Part shown: piece by piece, positions 7,896-17,455 of the stretch
Numbering within the stretch: position 1 is the first letter of the stretch
Layout of the letters: every line of letters starts with the position of its first letter
Assembly: GCF_008642335.1 (NCBI RefSeq)
Contig: NZ_CP029191.1
Coordinates: 992,001 to 1,056,000, forward strand
From: Streptomyces venezuelae
Lineage (GTDB): Bacteria; Actinomycetota; Actinomycetes; Streptomycetales; Streptomycetaceae
Length of the DNA: 64,000 nt
Direction: 5' to 3'
Program-made: the position numbers and the translations under genes
The notes under the pieces: generated by a model
The model's input: the letters and a program-made list of their open reading frames with translations, nothing else
What the model was told of the DNA's origin: nothing
Databases searched by the model: none

Positions 7896-9200
7896 TCAGG
7901 CCGCCGTGGCGGGTCCCGTCCCGCCCGCCCCCATGACCTGCGTGCTGTCCAGGTCCAGGCGGCGCGTGCGGTAGCTGTCCGCGTCGAGGGTGACGACCTC
8001 CGCGTGGTGGGCGAGGCGGTCCACCGTCGCGGACGCCGTCGCGCTGTCGCCGAACACCTCGTCCCAGCGGCCCAGCGGGCGGTTGCCGGTGACGATGAGC
8101 GAGCCCCGTTCGTAGCGGTGCGAGACGAGCTGGAAGAGGAGGTGGGCGACGTCGGCCTCGAAGGGCACGTAGCCGACCTCGTCCACGACGAGCACCGGGT
8201 ACGCGTCGAGGCGGGCCAGTTCCTTGCGGAGCCGTCCCGCGGCCTTCGCCTCGGCGAGCCGGGTGCCCCACTCGGCGGCGGTCGCGAACAGCACCCGGTG
8301 TCCTGCCTGGCAGGCGCGCACGCCGAGGGCGACCGCGAGGTGCGTCTTGCCGGTGCCCGGCCCGCCGAGCAGCACCACGTTCGCCTTGCGGGTGACGAAG
8401 TCGACCTTCCCGAGGCGGGTGATCACCTGCGGCTCGGGCGCCCGCAGATGCCCCTCGTCGAACATCTCCAGGACCTTCCTCGCCGGGAACCCGGCGGCCT
8501 CGATGCGCTCCTCGGCGCCGCTGGCGAGCTCGGCCGCCGCCCCACCGACGCCGCCTCCGCCGTCGGCCCCGCCGTCCCGCTGCGCGGGGATGACGACGGC
8601 CGGCCCCGCGTCCTTGACAGCGTCCTTCGCGGCCCGCGCCTTCGCCTCGTGCGCCGCCATGGGCCCGGACATGTAGGCGAGGATCGCCGCGGAGGCGATG
8701 AACGCCATGTGGATGACCGTCCCCCACAGCAGGTCGTGGCGGGGCGTGTGGTGCACGTCGACGAACATCTGGAGCAGGTGCACCGACGAGATCCCCACGA
8801 TCGCGGTGGCCAGCTTGACCTTCAGGACGTTGGAGTTGACGTGCGAGAGCCACTCGGGCTGGTCCCGGTGGCCCTGCAGTCCGATCCGTGAGACGAACGT
8901 CTCGTACCCCCCGACGATCACCATGATCAGCAGATTGGCGATCATCACCACGTCGACGAGTTTGAGGACGGCGAGCATGACGTGCGTCTCGTCCGCGTGC
9001 CCGCTGATGACGTGATGGATGAGGTGCCACAACTCGTTGAAGAACTTGTAGACGTACACGCCCTGGGCGGCCACCAGGCCGAAGTACAGGGGGGCTTGGA
9101 GCCACCGGGTCGCGAAGAGGGCACAGCCCAGCGTGGTCATCTTCTGCGGGGACGAGGTGGAGCGGGACACGAGACCTCCAACGGCCGTGAGGCTCGTCAT
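7896..9200 (-). CDS. UPF0114/YqhA membrane protein fused to an IstB-type ATPase
   Basis: A 434-residue chimera in one uninterrupted frame. Residues about 30-180 form a YqhA/UPF0114 (TIGR00645-like) integral membrane domain with four probable helices (roughly 33-52, 78-97, 128-148, 159-178). After a Gly/Ala-rich linker, residues about 232-415 are an IstB/IS21 helper-type AAA+ ATPase. This shows [13 protein letters not shown], Walker A GGPGTGKT (279-286), Walker B VLVVDE (336-341), the sensor-like [10 protein letters not shown] and the terminal [14 protein letters not shown] block. The usual N-terminal helical region of IstB (about 80 residues) is missing and no IstA transposase is nearby. Function is unknown; a membrane-tethered DNA-remodelling or signalling ATPase is conceivable. 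Confidence 0.85.
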   Translation of the reverse strand: MTSLTAVGGLVSRSTSSPQKMTTLGCALFATRWLQAPLYFGLVAAQGVYVYKFFNELWHLIHHVISGHADETHVMLAVLKLVDVVMIANLLIMVIVGGYETFVSRIGLQGHRDQPEWLSHVNSNVLKVKLATAIVGISSVHLLQMFVDVHHTPRHDLLWGTVIHMAFIASAAILAYMSGPMAAHEAKARAAKDAVKDAGPAVVIPAQRDGGADGGGGVGGAAAELASGAEERIEAAGFPARKVLEMFDEGHLRAPEPQVITRLGKVDFVTRKANVVLLGGPGTGKTHLAVALGVRACQAGHRVLFATAAEWGTRLAEAKAAGRLRKELARLDAYPVLVVDEVGYVPFEADVAHLLFQLVSHRYERGSLIVTGNRPLGRWDEVFGDSATASATVDRLAHHAEVVTLDADSYRTRRLDLDSTQVMGAGGTGPATAA

Positions 9201-9280
9201 TCTTGTGGCCCGCCGCCGACAATCTGAATTCGAGCCACCCGTTGGGATTAATAGAAATCCAGTCGGACAGGAAACGTCGC

Positions 9281-10448
9281 ATGCCTCCTTCCCCTCCCCT
9301 GCCCCTCGCCGGTGTCACCGTCGTCAGTCTGGAACAGGCCGTCGCCGCGCCCTTCGCCACCCGGCAGCTCGCCGATCTGGGCGCCAGGGTCATCAAGGTC
9401 GAGCGGCCCGGGGGCGGCGACTTCGCGCGGCGGTACGACACGACCGTGCGGGGGCCAGGCCAGCTACTTCGTCTGGCTCAACCGGTCCAAGGAGTCGATC
9501 ACCCTCGACCTCAAGACGGAGCGGGGCCTCGCGATCCTGGAGGCGCTGGTCGCGGGCGCCGACGTGTTCGTGCAGAACCTCGCCCCGGGCGCCGCCGCAC
9601 GGCTCGGGTTCGGGGCCGAGGAGCTGCGGGAGCGCCACCCCTCCCTGATCACGTGCACCGTCAGCGGCTACGGCACGGACGGGCCGTGGGCGGACCGCAA
9701 GGCGTACGACCTGCTCCTGCAGTGCCAGACCGGGCTGCTCCAGCTCACCGGCACACCGGACGAGGCGGCGCGCGCGGGGATCTCCGTGGCGGACATCGCC
9801 GGGGGGATGTACGCGTACAGCGGCATCCTGTCGGCGCTGTACACGCGGGCGACGACGGGGCGGGCCCCGGCCGTCGAGGTGTCCCTCTTCGACGCGCTCG
9901 CCGAGTGGATGGGCCAGCCCGCCTATTACACGCGGTACGGCGGCACCCAGCCGCCCCGCGTCGGCGCGCGGCACGCGACGGTCGCGCCGTACGGCCCGTT
10001 CACGGCGTCCGACGGCAAGGACGTCCTCCTGTCGGTGCAGAACGAGCGCGAATGGGTCGCTCTGTGCCGTGAGTTCCTGGGCCGCCCCGAGCTGGCCGAC
10101 GATCCGCGCTTCGCCACCGGGTCCGACCGTGTGGCCCACCGCGACGCGCTCGACGCGATCATCTCCGGGCGGTTCGCGGAGCTCGGCAGCGACGCGGCGA
10201 TGGAGCTCCTCGACCGTACGGGCATCGCCAACGCCGGGGTCAACTCGGTCCACGAGTTCCTGACCCACCCGGTGCTCACCGAGCGCGGACGCTGGCAGGA
10301 CATCCGCGTGCCGGGCACAGCCGAGCCCGTACAGGCCCTGCTGCCCCCGGCCATCCTCTCCGGCGTGACCCCGCGCATGGACCCGGTGCCGGAGGCGGGT
10401 GAACACACCGACGCGATCCTCGCGGAGCTGGGTCTGAGCGCTCAGTAG
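9281..10448 (+). pseudogene. Family III (CaiB/BaiF) CoA-transferase, frameshifted
   Basis: Translates as a complete family III acyl-CoA transferase of about 388 residues only if one base is removed from the G run at 9450-9454. Before it the frame reads [20 protein letters not shown]...[10 protein letters not shown]; after it [20 protein letters not shown] continues in the next frame. The catalytic Asp is present in [12 protein letters not shown], and the C-terminal half is intact. The ATG at 9281 follows acaggaaac. Such enzymes move CoA between carboxylic acids. A one-base error in a homopolymer is as likely as a true inactivating mutation, because the rest shows no decay. The 3' end overlaps the convergent regulator gene by 7 bases. 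Confidence 0.85.
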
Positions 10449-11026
10449 GAGCCCGCGTGGGCCGGCGGCACCGAGACCGACATCGTCATCTCGACGGGGT
10501 CGGCGCCCTTGTTGTGGTAGCCGTGCGCCACGTTGGCCTCGAAGGTGGCGCCCGTCCCCGCGGGGACGGCGTGCTCGATGCCGTCGACGACGAGCGTCAG
10601 TTCGCCGCGCGTGACGTGCAGCAGCTCGATGGTGCCGGGCGGGTGCGCGTCGGAGTCGCTGCCCTCGCCCGGCATCAGACGCCATGACCACAGCTCGAAG
10701 GGCCCGCGTGCCTCGGCCCCCACGACGAGCGTCGTGCTGCTGCCTGCCTCCGTGGACCACATGCGGACCGCCTGCTCCGGCGGCACGAGCCGGACGTGGG
10801 AGCCCTGTTCGTAGTCGAGGAGGGTGGTGATGCTGACGCCCAGGGCGTCCGCGAGCTTCACCGTGATGCCCACGCTGGGGTTGGTCCTGGCCTGCTCGAT
10901 CTGGATGATCATGCCGCGGCTCACGCCCGCGCGGGCGGCGAGCGCGTCGAGCGTGAAGCCCCGCTCGTTGCGCCAGCGCTTGAGGTTGCGGGCGAGCGAC
11001 TGGGTCAGCTGGTCGAGGTCCGACAC
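10442..11026 (-). CDS. XRE-family regulator with C-terminal cupin
   Basis: A 194-residue protein with an N-terminal helix-turn-helix of the XRE type (residues about 10-65, FTLDALAARAGVSRGMIIQI) and a C-terminal cupin (about 115-188, with HPPGTIELLHVTRGELTLVV and VAHGYHNKG) that would sense a small ligand. This architecture is common for regulators of amino-acid or polyamine metabolism and of neighbouring transporters or enzymes. It is convergent with the CoA-transferase and downstream of a hexapeptide acyltransferase on the same strand, separated from it by about 140 bases. Confidence 0.85.
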   Translation of the reverse strand: MSDLDQLTQSLARNLKRWRNERGFTLDALAARAGVSRGMIIQIEQARTNPSVGITVKLADALGVSITTLLDYEQGSHVRLVPPEQAVRMWSTEAGSSTTLVVGAEARGPFELWSWRLMPGEGSDSDAHPPGTIELLHVTRGELTLVVDGIEHAVPAGTGATFEANVAHGYHNKGADPVEMTMSVSVPPAHAGSY

Positions 11027-11168
11027 ATTCCGTCCAATATGTGGATGACAGGGTTCACGCTACTGACTACGGCGTGGTGCATCCGACGATCCCGGATGGT
11101 TCAACACACTGTACTGCGGGGCGCTCCCGTGCACGGTCCTGCCGACGACCTGACGCGGCCACCCCGTC

Positions 11169-11906
11169 TCAGGTATCGCCCAACTCGCCCAGGGCGATGA
11201 GCTGTTCCGGCGTGATCCCGTCCGGGATCGGCACCGGCGCCGGCGTCCGCAGCGGCGGCTGCCACCCCTGGTCGGCATCCCAGGTGCGGACGACCCTCGC
11301 GGGCGCCCCGGCCACCACGGCGTGGTCGGGCACCTCGCCCCGGACCACGGCCCCCGCGGCGACCACCACGTTCCGCCCGATCCGCGCCCCCGGCAGGATC
11401 ACCGCGCCCGTGCCCACCCAGCACCCCGGCCCGATCTCCACCGGGTCCATCCGCGGCCACTGCTTGCCGATGGGTGTGTGCGGGTCGTCGTAGGAGTGGT
11501 TGGTGGAGGTCACGTACACGTAGGGACCGAAGTAGCAGTCGTCGCCGATGGAGACCGTCGTGTCCGCGATGACGTGACTGCCCCGGCCGAGCACGACGCC
11601 GTTGCCGATGCGCAGGATCGGGTCGGGGCCGAGGTCGAGGTCGGGCATCATGCCCGCGGTGAGCGTGACGTGCTGGCCCACGATGCAGTGGTCGCCGATC
11701 CGGATCCACGGCTCCCCGAAGACCGTGCCCTGCGGGAACGCGAGCTTCGTGCCCTCGCCGAGCGCGCCGAACCGCAGCCGCCCCGGATGCGCGGCGGTCA
11801 CCGCTCCCGTGCGCTGCACCCAGTCCCAGCCCGCGTGGACGGCGCGCTGCGCCAGCCTGCGGGGCCCGGCGGCGAGGGATGAGAACGTGTTCCTGTTCTT
11901 CGGCAC
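11169..11906 (-). CDS. Left-handed beta-helix acyltransferase (hexapeptide repeat)
   Basis: A 245-residue protein whose residues about 70-205 are built of hexapeptide repeats ([LIV]-G-x4), for example IRIGDHCIVGQHVTL, ILRIGNGVVLGRGSHV, VEIGPGCWVGTGAVIL and ARIGRNVVVAAGAV. It ends in VPDHAVVAGAPARVVR, the cap typical of CoA-dependent O- or N-acetyltransferases of the maltose/galactoside and NodL group. A conserved His lies in STNHSYDD (the catalytic-His position of this fold). The acceptor is unknown. A Tyr/Phe-rich loop at YFGPYVYVTSTNHSYDD resembles acyltransferases acting on sugars or cell-surface glycans. No operon partner is evident. Confidence 0.85.
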   Translation of the reverse strand: MPKNRNTFSSLAAGPRRLAQRAVHAGWDWVQRTGAVTAAHPGRLRFGALGEGTKLAFPQGTVFGEPWIRIGDHCIVGQHVTLTAGMMPDLDLGPDPILRIGNGVVLGRGSHVIADTTVSIGDDCYFGPYVYVTSTNHSYDDPHTPIGKQWPRMDPVEIGPGCWVGTGAVILPGARIGRNVVVAAGAVVRGEVPDHAVVAGAPARVVRTWDADQGWQPPLRTPAPVPIPDGITPEQLIALGELGDT

Positions 11907-12040
11907 GGGCTCACGTTACTCAGTGGTCCCGCCCCCCGCAGGCCCCTGGCCTGTGATCTTCACCCCACGCGACGGCGCCGGCCACCGGGTCCCGTACGGT
12001 GCCGTCAGGCGTGACGACGTACGGAAGAGGGAGACATCCG

Positions 12041-12574
12041 ATGGGCCACGAGGCACTCATCACCGGCATCGGCGGCAAGCACCCCAAGATCGATCAGGAC
12101 GCCTTCACCGCGCCGACGTCCGTCGTGCTCGGTGAGGTGACCCTGCAGGCCGGGGCGAGCGCCTGGTACGGCGCGGTGCTGCGCGCCGACTGCGGGCCCA
12201 TCGTCGTGGGCGCCGACAGCAACATCCAGGACAACTGCAGCCTCCACGTCGACCCCGGCTTCCCCCTCACGATCGGCGAGCGCGTCTCGGTCGGCCACAA
12301 CGCGGTCCTGCACGGCTGCACCGTCGAGGACGACGCGCTGATCGGCATGGGCGCCACCGTCCTGAACGGCGCGGTGATCGGCACCGGTTCGCTGGTGGCC
12401 GCGCAGGCCCTGGTGCCGCAGGGCATGCAGGTGCCCCCGGGCTCGCTCGTCGCGGGCGTGCCCGCCAAGGTGCGCAGGCAGCTCACGGACGAGGAGCGCG
12501 AGGGCATCTCCCTGAACGGCACGCTGTACGTCGAGCTCGCCAGGACGCACCGCGACGCGCACGCCGCGGAATGA
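12041..12574 (+). CDS. Gamma-class carbonic anhydrase-like protein
   Basis: A 177-residue hexapeptide-repeat protein of the gamma carbonic anhydrase/YrdA group. The three metal-ligand histidines are in place: CSLHVD, SVGHNAVLHGC (two His separated by four residues), together with the RADCGPIVVG and SNIQDNC strands. Such trimers bind Zn or Fe between subunits; some hydrate CO2 and many YrdA-like members have no proven activity. The ATG at 12041 is preceded by gaggga at good spacing, so I prefer it to an upstream in-frame ATG at 11999. The gene converges with the DedA gene, with one base between the two stop codons. Confidence 0.87.
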   Translation: MGHEALITGIGGKHPKIDQDAFTAPTSVVLGEVTLQAGASAWYGAVLRADCGPIVVGADSNIQDNCSLHVDPGFPLTIGERVSVGHNAVLHGCTVEDDALIGMGATVLNGAVIGTGSLVAAQALVPQGMQVPPGSLVAGVPAKVRRQLTDEEREGISLNGTLYVELARTHRDAHAAE

Positions 12575-12575
12575 G

Positions 12576-13250
12576 TCAGTCGGCGGCGGGCACGGGCTGC
12601 GGCTCGACCACCGCGCCCCTGGCGGCCTCGGCCGCCTCGGCCTCCGCCGCCGCCTTCTTCGCCCGGCGCTTGACGAACAGCATCGAGCCGACGCCGATGA
12701 GCACGGCGATGCCGAGTCCCACGTACGAGAACCGCTTGAGCCAGTCCTCGGCGACCACGCCGATGTAGTAGATGACGGCGGTGGTGCCGCCCGCCCAGAC
12801 GATGCCGCCGAGGACGTTGGCGATCAGGAACTTCCAGTACGGCATGCGCAGGACACCCGCGAGCGGGCCCGCGAAGATGCGCAGGAGGGCGATGAAGCGG
12901 CCGAAGAAGACGGCCCACATGCCCCACTTCTGGAAGGAACGCTCGGCGGTCGCCACGTTCGCTGCGCCGAAGTGCTTGGGGAACTTGCGTTCCAGCCAGG
13001 CGAGGAGCGGCCGTCCGCCCTTGCGTCCGATCGCGTACCCGATGGAGTCGCCGATGATGGCGCCCGCGGTCGCGCACGCCCCGAGGATCACCGGGTTGAT
13101 GTCACCGTGCTGGGAGGAGAGGAGCGCCGCCGAGACGAGGACGATCTCGCCGGGCAGCGGGATGCCCAGACTTTCGAGGCCGATGACGAGCCCCACCAGC
13201 GCGTAGATGCTGACGGCCGGTACCTGCTCCAGCCACTCCTGGACGTGCAA
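12576..13250 (-). CDS. DedA-family membrane protein
   Basis: A 224-residue integral membrane protein with the DedA/VTT signature: ESLGIPLPGEIVLVSAALL near the N-terminus, then DSIGYAIGRKGGR, FFGRFIALLRIFAGPLAGVLRMP and a C-terminal transmembrane segment followed by a Lys/Ala/Glu-rich cytosolic tail. DedA proteins are now thought to flip or recycle lipid carriers such as undecaprenyl phosphate or phospholipids, and they affect envelope and proton homeostasis. I chose the TTG at 13250 because gggagg stands 7 bases upstream and it opens the domain; no closer ATG or GTG is in frame. Confidence 0.85.
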   Translation of the reverse strand: MHVQEWLEQVPAVSIYALVGLVIGLESLGIPLPGEIVLVSAALLSSQHGDINPVILGACATAGAIIGDSIGYAIGRKGGRPLLAWLERKFPKHFGAANVATAERSFQKWGMWAVFFGRFIALLRIFAGPLAGVLRMPYWKFLIANVLGGIVWAGGTTAVIYYIGVVAEDWLKRFSYVGLGIAVLIGVGSMLFVKRRAKKAAAEAEAAEAARGAVVEPQPVPAAD

Positions 13251-13279
13251 CGCCGGTTCCTCCCGTGTCAAGTGTGTGT

Positions 13280-13321
13280 GCCCGGCGTGCGCGCCTGCTC
13301 GGCCGCGCACGCACGCCGGGC
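13280..13321 (-). terminator. Hairpin downstream of the esterase gene
   Basis: A perfect 12-bp stem (13280-13291 pairing with 13310-13321) with an 18-base loop. It lies immediately after the stop of the esterase and before the DedA gene, so it is probably the terminator of the beta-glucosidase/esterase operon. There is no U tract, as usual for Streptomyces. Confidence 0.6.
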
Positions 13322-13338
13322 AGCCTACCCGGACGGGG

Positions 13339-14943
13339 TCACCCCGCCGGAACGGCGTCCCAGAGGCCGCACCGGTGCGCATCGTGCACCGCGGTGCTGA
13401 TCCCGGTGCCGCCCTCGGAGGCGGTGCGCAGGGACAGCACCTGCCCCGGACGGGTGCGCTGGTCGGGGGCGGCCGGGCCGCCGTCGGCGCGCGGCACACC
13501 GGTGCGGATGAACGACCCCCAGTACCGCACCATCTGCCGGGCGAGCGCCCGCTGTTCCCCGTCGAGCGGCGAGTCGAGACCGAAGTGCTTGAAGAGGTAC
13601 TGGACTTCGTTGACGTGGGTCGCGCCGAAGTCGAAGTCGGTGTCCAGTTCGCGCAGCGACGCGAAGGGCGGTGAGGTGCGGTCGGCGAACTCGTAGGCGT
13701 AGACGGGTCCGCGGTGCGCCAGGGCCGTGTTCATGCGCAGGGCCGTGCAGGCGAACATCCGGTCCCCGGTGGCGGCGCCGAACGCGTGCGTGGGAGAGGT
13801 GTGCTCCGCGAGCGGGTACGCCTTCAGGACGCGTCCGCCCAGGTCGGGGCCGTACGCGTCGATGACCGCGCCGGGGTACTGCTCGGCGGTGAGCGGGGCG
13901 CCCGCGCCGTCGAACCGCGCGAAGGCGAAGAGGGTGCCTTCGTCGCTGTTGGCGCCGTTGAGTACGGGCACGCGGGCGGCGCCCCCGTTCTCGTACGCCT
14001 CCTTCGGCTGCACGGGCAGGAAGGCGCCGCCCGCGACCGGGCCCCAGTCGAAGCCGGCCTGTGCGGCGAGGATGTCCTTCGCGGGCTTCCTCCGCAGGCA
14101 GGCGAGGGCGGTCGCGGAGTCGGGGCAGCCCGCCTTCGCCGCGAAGGCGGCGCCGTCGCGGACGGCCCGCTCGCGCTCGCGGGCCGCGCAGTCGCCGTAC
14201 GCCCCGCTCTCCACGATGCCCGCGCTGTACAGGCCGCGGGCGGTGGGCGAGGCGAGCAGGGTGCAGACGGAGCGGCCGCCCGCGGACTCGCCCGCGATGG
14301 TGACGCGGTCCGCGTCGCCCCCGAACCGGCCGATGTTGGCGCGCACCCAGCGCAGGGCGGCCTGCTGGTCGAGCAGTCCGTAGTTGCCGGAGACGCCGTC
14401 GGAGGCCTCGTCGTCGAGTCCCGCGGCGGCGAGGAAACCCATGGCGCCGAGGCGGTAGTTGACGGTCACGACGACGGTGCCGGTGCTGCGGGCGAAGGTG
14501 TCGGGCACGATGTCCTCGCCCGCGCCCGCCGTGAGTCCGCCGCCGTGCAGCCACACCATCACGGGCCGCGGTCCCTCCTTGTGACCTCGCGGCGCATACA
14601 CGTTCAGGGCGAGGCAGTCCTCCGTGTGGCTCGGGTTCTCGTACCCCGGGTCCCAACTGGCGCTCTGCACGCACCGGTTGCCGAAGGCGGTCGCCCGGCG
14701 CACCCCGTCCCAGGGCTTCGCGGGACGGGGCTCCTTCCAGCGCAGGCCTCCGACGGGCTGCCGCGCATAGGGGATGCCGAGGAACTGCCGCCCCTCTTGG
14801 GTGGTCTCACCCCGCACCCAGCCGGCGTCGGTACGCACCAGCGTGTTATCCGCGGCCTGCGCGGGGACCGGGGCGAGCGTGGCCACCGCGGCGGCCGCCA
14901 GGACGGCGACGACCGAGGCAGCGCGACGTATCCGGATTCTCAT
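13339..14943 (-). CDS. Secreted type B carboxylesterase
   Basis: A 534-residue alpha/beta hydrolase of the carboxylesterase/cholinesterase family. A Sec-type signal peptide (residues 1-30, RIRRAAS...PVPAQA) marks it for export. The oxyanion segment is VWLHGGGLTAG (130-140), the nucleophile is Ser220 in AGESAGG, the acidic residue lies in NSDEGT, and the catalytic His is probably in THVNEVQYL. Cys pairs near 91/110 may form a disulfide. It starts in an ATGA overlap with the upstream beta-glucosidase, so the two exported hydrolases are co-translated and may together remove acyl and glucosyl groups from plant or microbial glycosides. The substrate is unknown. Confidence 0.9.
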   Translation of the reverse strand: MRIRIRRAASVVAVLAAAAVATLAPVPAQAADNTLVRTDAGWVRGETTQEGRQFLGIPYARQPVGGLRWKEPRPAKPWDGVRRATAFGNRCVQSASWDPGYENPSHTEDCLALNVYAPRGHKEGPRPVMVWLHGGGLTAGAGEDIVPDTFARSTGTVVVTVNYRLGAMGFLAAAGLDDEASDGVSGNYGLLDQQAALRWVRANIGRFGGDADRVTIAGESAGGRSVCTLLASPTARGLYSAGIVESGAYGDCAARERERAVRDGAAFAAKAGCPDSATALACLRRKPAKDILAAQAGFDWGPVAGGAFLPVQPKEAYENGGAARVPVLNGANSDEGTLFAFARFDGAGAPLTAEQYPGAVIDAYGPDLGGRVLKAYPLAEHTSPTHAFGAATGDRMFACTALRMNTALAHRGPVYAYEFADRTSPPFASLRELDTDFDFGATHVNEVQYLFKHFGLDSPLDGEQRALARQMVRYWGSFIRTGVPRADGGPAAPDQRTRPGQVLSLRTASEGGTGISTAVHDAHRCGLWDAVPAG

Positions 14944-17426
14944 GAACCGGCTCCCTTGACGACGGTGTGCGCGGAAAGAAGCAATTCAGCCGCCGACGTG
15001 CCCACGTGAACGGCGCGCCGACCGGTTCCAAGGACCCAGTCGTGCCGTTCGACGTCCCACGCCGACAGGGTCCTGCGGTCGACGTGCACGGTCACGCGTC
15101 GCCGCTGCCCGGCGCGCAGCACGACCCGTTCGTAGCCGCCGAGCACCCGCCGGGCCTGGTCCAGCGCCAGGTCGGGCGAAGGGCCGACGTACACCTGGGC
15201 GACGGTGACGCCGTCCCGCCGCCCGGTGTTGCGCACGTCGAAGGTCACGTCGAGCCCCCGGCCCACGGCACGGACCGACACATCCCGGTACTCGAAGGTG
15301 GTGTACGAGAGTCCGTGTCCGAAGGGGAAGAGCGGCCGCACCCCCTCGGCGTCGTACCAGCGGTGGCCGACGAGGATGCCCTCCGAGTACTCCTCGACGC
15401 CGTCCACCCCGGGGTAGCGCAGCGGATCGCCCGCCATCGGGTGGTGGTCGTCGTCCACCGGGAAGGTCTGGGTGAGCCGGCCGCCGGGGTCGCAGTCGCC
15501 GAAGAGGACGGCGGCGGTGGCGGCCGCGCCCTCCTGCCCGGGGTAGTACATCTGGAGCACGGCGGCGGTCCGCTCCAGCCACGGCATGGAGGTGGCCGAC
15601 GAGGTGTTGAGGACGACGGTGGTACGGGGGTTGGCGGCGGTCACCGCCCGGATCAGGTCCTCCTGATGGCCGGGGAGCGCGACGGTGGTGCGGTCCTGGC
15701 CTTCGGTGGCGTCCTCGTACGCGAAGAGGACGACGCTGTGCGCGCCGCGTGCCGCCCGGACCGCCTCGGCGACGTCCGCCCTGCGCGTGGCGCCGGTGAC
15801 CCGGCGCAGCCGGAACGTCTGGCCCCGGTCGCCGCCCTTGGCCTTGATCCGCAGCCGGTGCCCGGCGGGGGTGAGGGGCAGTGTCACGCGCCGCACGTTC
15901 AGCCCGTCCGGGGCGGAGGAGACGAGCCCGCCGGAGAAGAACTCTCCGACGCCCGGCTGCTTCGGATACAGCTCGACGCCGTCCAGCTCCACCTCGGGCC
16001 GCTCGCCCGAGTAGTGGATGACGAGCGTCCACTCGTCCGACTCGGCCGGGGTCAGCGTCCCGTCGTACGTCCACTCCTTGCCCGCGGCGACCCGCTGCCC
16101 CTCGGTGTCGAGGCCGGGGCTGAGTGCGTGCCGCGGGATCGCCTTGCCATAGAGATCCTCGCCCAGGGCGTACGTGACGTCGGCGCCGTGTCCGGCCCGT
16201 GCCCTGATGGCGTGGAGGGGGCTGTCGGCCCGGTCGGGGATGACGTGGGCGCTGCCCCCGCCACTGACGAAGGGGTGGCGGCCGGTGGGCCCGATGACGG
16301 CGATGTCGCGGGCGGCCCGCCCCTTGAGCGGCAGCGCCCCGTGAGCATTGCGAAGGAGCGTGGCACCCGCCTTGGCGACCTCGAGAGCGACGGCCGCCCC
16401 GGCCTCCGGATCACGCGCCGGACGGGGCGGCGCGCTCTCGTCGAGCAGACCGAACCGTTCCATGACGGCGAGGATGCGGCGGACGGAGCGGTCGACGTGC
16501 GGCTCGGGAACGGTGCCGTTCCTGACGGCCCTCTTCAGGGCGGCGCCGAAATGGGCGCCGTCGGGCATCTCCATGTCGAGCCCCGCGGCAAGGGCGGCGG
16601 CGGTGCTGTGCTGGGCGGACCAGTCGGTCATCACCCATCCGTCGAAGCCCCATCGCTCGCGCAGGATGTCGCTGAGCAGCGTCCTGTTCTCGCAGGCGAA
16701 GGTGCCGTTGACCTTGTTGTACGCGCCCATGACGGCGCCGGTGCGCGCGGCGACCGCGGCCTCGAACCCGCGCAGCTCCGTCTCGTGCATGGTCCGCTCG
16801 TCGACCCGCACGTCGATGGACATGCGGTCCTTCTCCTGGTTGTTCAGGGCGAAGTGCTTGACGGTGGCGATGAGCCCCTCGCCCTGGATTCCCTTGATCT
16901 CCGCGGACACCATGTCGGCGGCGAGCAGCGGATCCTCGCCGAAGGTCTCGAAGTTGCGTCCCGCGTACGGGGTGCGGATGAGGTTGACCATCGGGGACAG
17001 CAGGACGTCCTGCTTCAGGGCGCGCCCTTCGCGACCGATGACCTGGCCGTACCGCCGGGCGAGGGCCGGATCGAAGGCCGCGGCGAGCATGACGGGGGCG
17101 GGGAGGGCGGTGGCGCGGGCGGCGACGCGGACGCCCGCGGGCCCGTCGGCGAGCCGCAGCGGCGGGATGCCGAGCCGCGGCACGCCGGGAACGTAACCCG
17201 CCTGGCCGAGGGCGCCGGGGTCGGTGGCGCCGTGCAGCAGGGAGATCTTCTCGCCGAGGGTGAGCCTGCCGACGAGGGACTCGACACGGGGGCCCGCGCC
17301 GGGACCCTGTCTTCCCCGGGCGGCCGCGTGCGAGGGCACCGCCACACCGGCGGTTGCCGCGGCGGCCACGGCGATCGCACCGCCGGCCAGCCCGAGAGCC
17401 GACCGCCGGGACACGGAACGGGACAT
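14940..17426 (-). CDS. Exported GH3 beta-glucosidase with PA14-like insert
   Basis: An 828-residue glycoside hydrolase family 3 enzyme. The N-terminus has a twin-arginine signal (SRRSALGLAGG, Arg7-Arg8). The GH3 barrel shows RLADGPAGVR, KHFALNNQE (Lys190-His191) and the nucleophile Asp268 in WVMTDWS. The second sheet domain contains the GGGSAHV turn. Around residues 440-560 a PA14-like carbohydrate module is inserted (EWTYDGTLTPAESDEWTLVI), and the C-terminus is a fibronectin-III-like domain. This layout is typical of beta-glucosidases that act on bulky glucosides. It is the first gene of the operon with the esterase. The upstream region carries tandem 14-bp repeats that could be operator sites. 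Confidence 0.92.
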   Translation of the reverse strand: MSRSVSRRSALGLAGGAIAVAAAATAGVAVPSHAAARGRQGPGAGPRVESLVGRLTLGEKISLLHGATDPGALGQAGYVPGVPRLGIPPLRLADGPAGVRVAARATALPAPVMLAAAFDPALARRYGQVIGREGRALKQDVLLSPMVNLIRTPYAGRNFETFGEDPLLAADMVSAEIKGIQGEGLIATVKHFALNNQEKDRMSIDVRVDERTMHETELRGFEAAVAARTGAVMGAYNKVNGTFACENRTLLSDILRERWGFDGWVMTDWSAQHSTAAALAAGLDMEMPDGAHFGAALKRAVRNGTVPEPHVDRSVRRILAVMERFGLLDESAPPRPARDPEAGAAVALEVAKAGATLLRNAHGALPLKGRAARDIAVIGPTGRHPFVSGGGSAHVIPDRADSPLHAIRARAGHGADVTYALGEDLYGKAIPRHALSPGLDTEGQRVAAGKEWTYDGTLTPAESDEWTLVIHYSGERPEVELDGVELYPKQPGVGEFFSGGLVSSAPDGLNVRRVTLPLTPAGHRLRIKAKGGDRGQTFRLRRVTGATRRADVAEAVRAARGAHSVVLFAYEDATEGQDRTTVALPGHQEDLIRAVTAANPRTTVVLNTSSATSMPWLERTAAVLQMYYPGQEGAAATAAVLFGDCDPGGRLTQTFPVDDDHHPMAGDPLRYPGVDGVEEYSEGILVGHRWYDAEGVRPLFPFGHGLSYTTFEYRDVSVRAVGRGLDVTFDVRNTGRRDGVTVAQVYVGPSPDLALDQARRVLGGYERVVLRAGQRRRVTVHVDRRTLSAWDVERHDWVLGTGRRAVHVGTSAAELLLSAHTVVKGAGS

Positions 17427-17455
17427 GAGCCGTCACTTCCTTCTGTGCCTGGAGC

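Noticed and set aside
7896..9200. Complete IS21 element around the IstB domain
   Set aside because: No IstA transposase, no terminal inverted repeats and no target duplication are visible. The ATPase is fused to a membrane domain in one frame.
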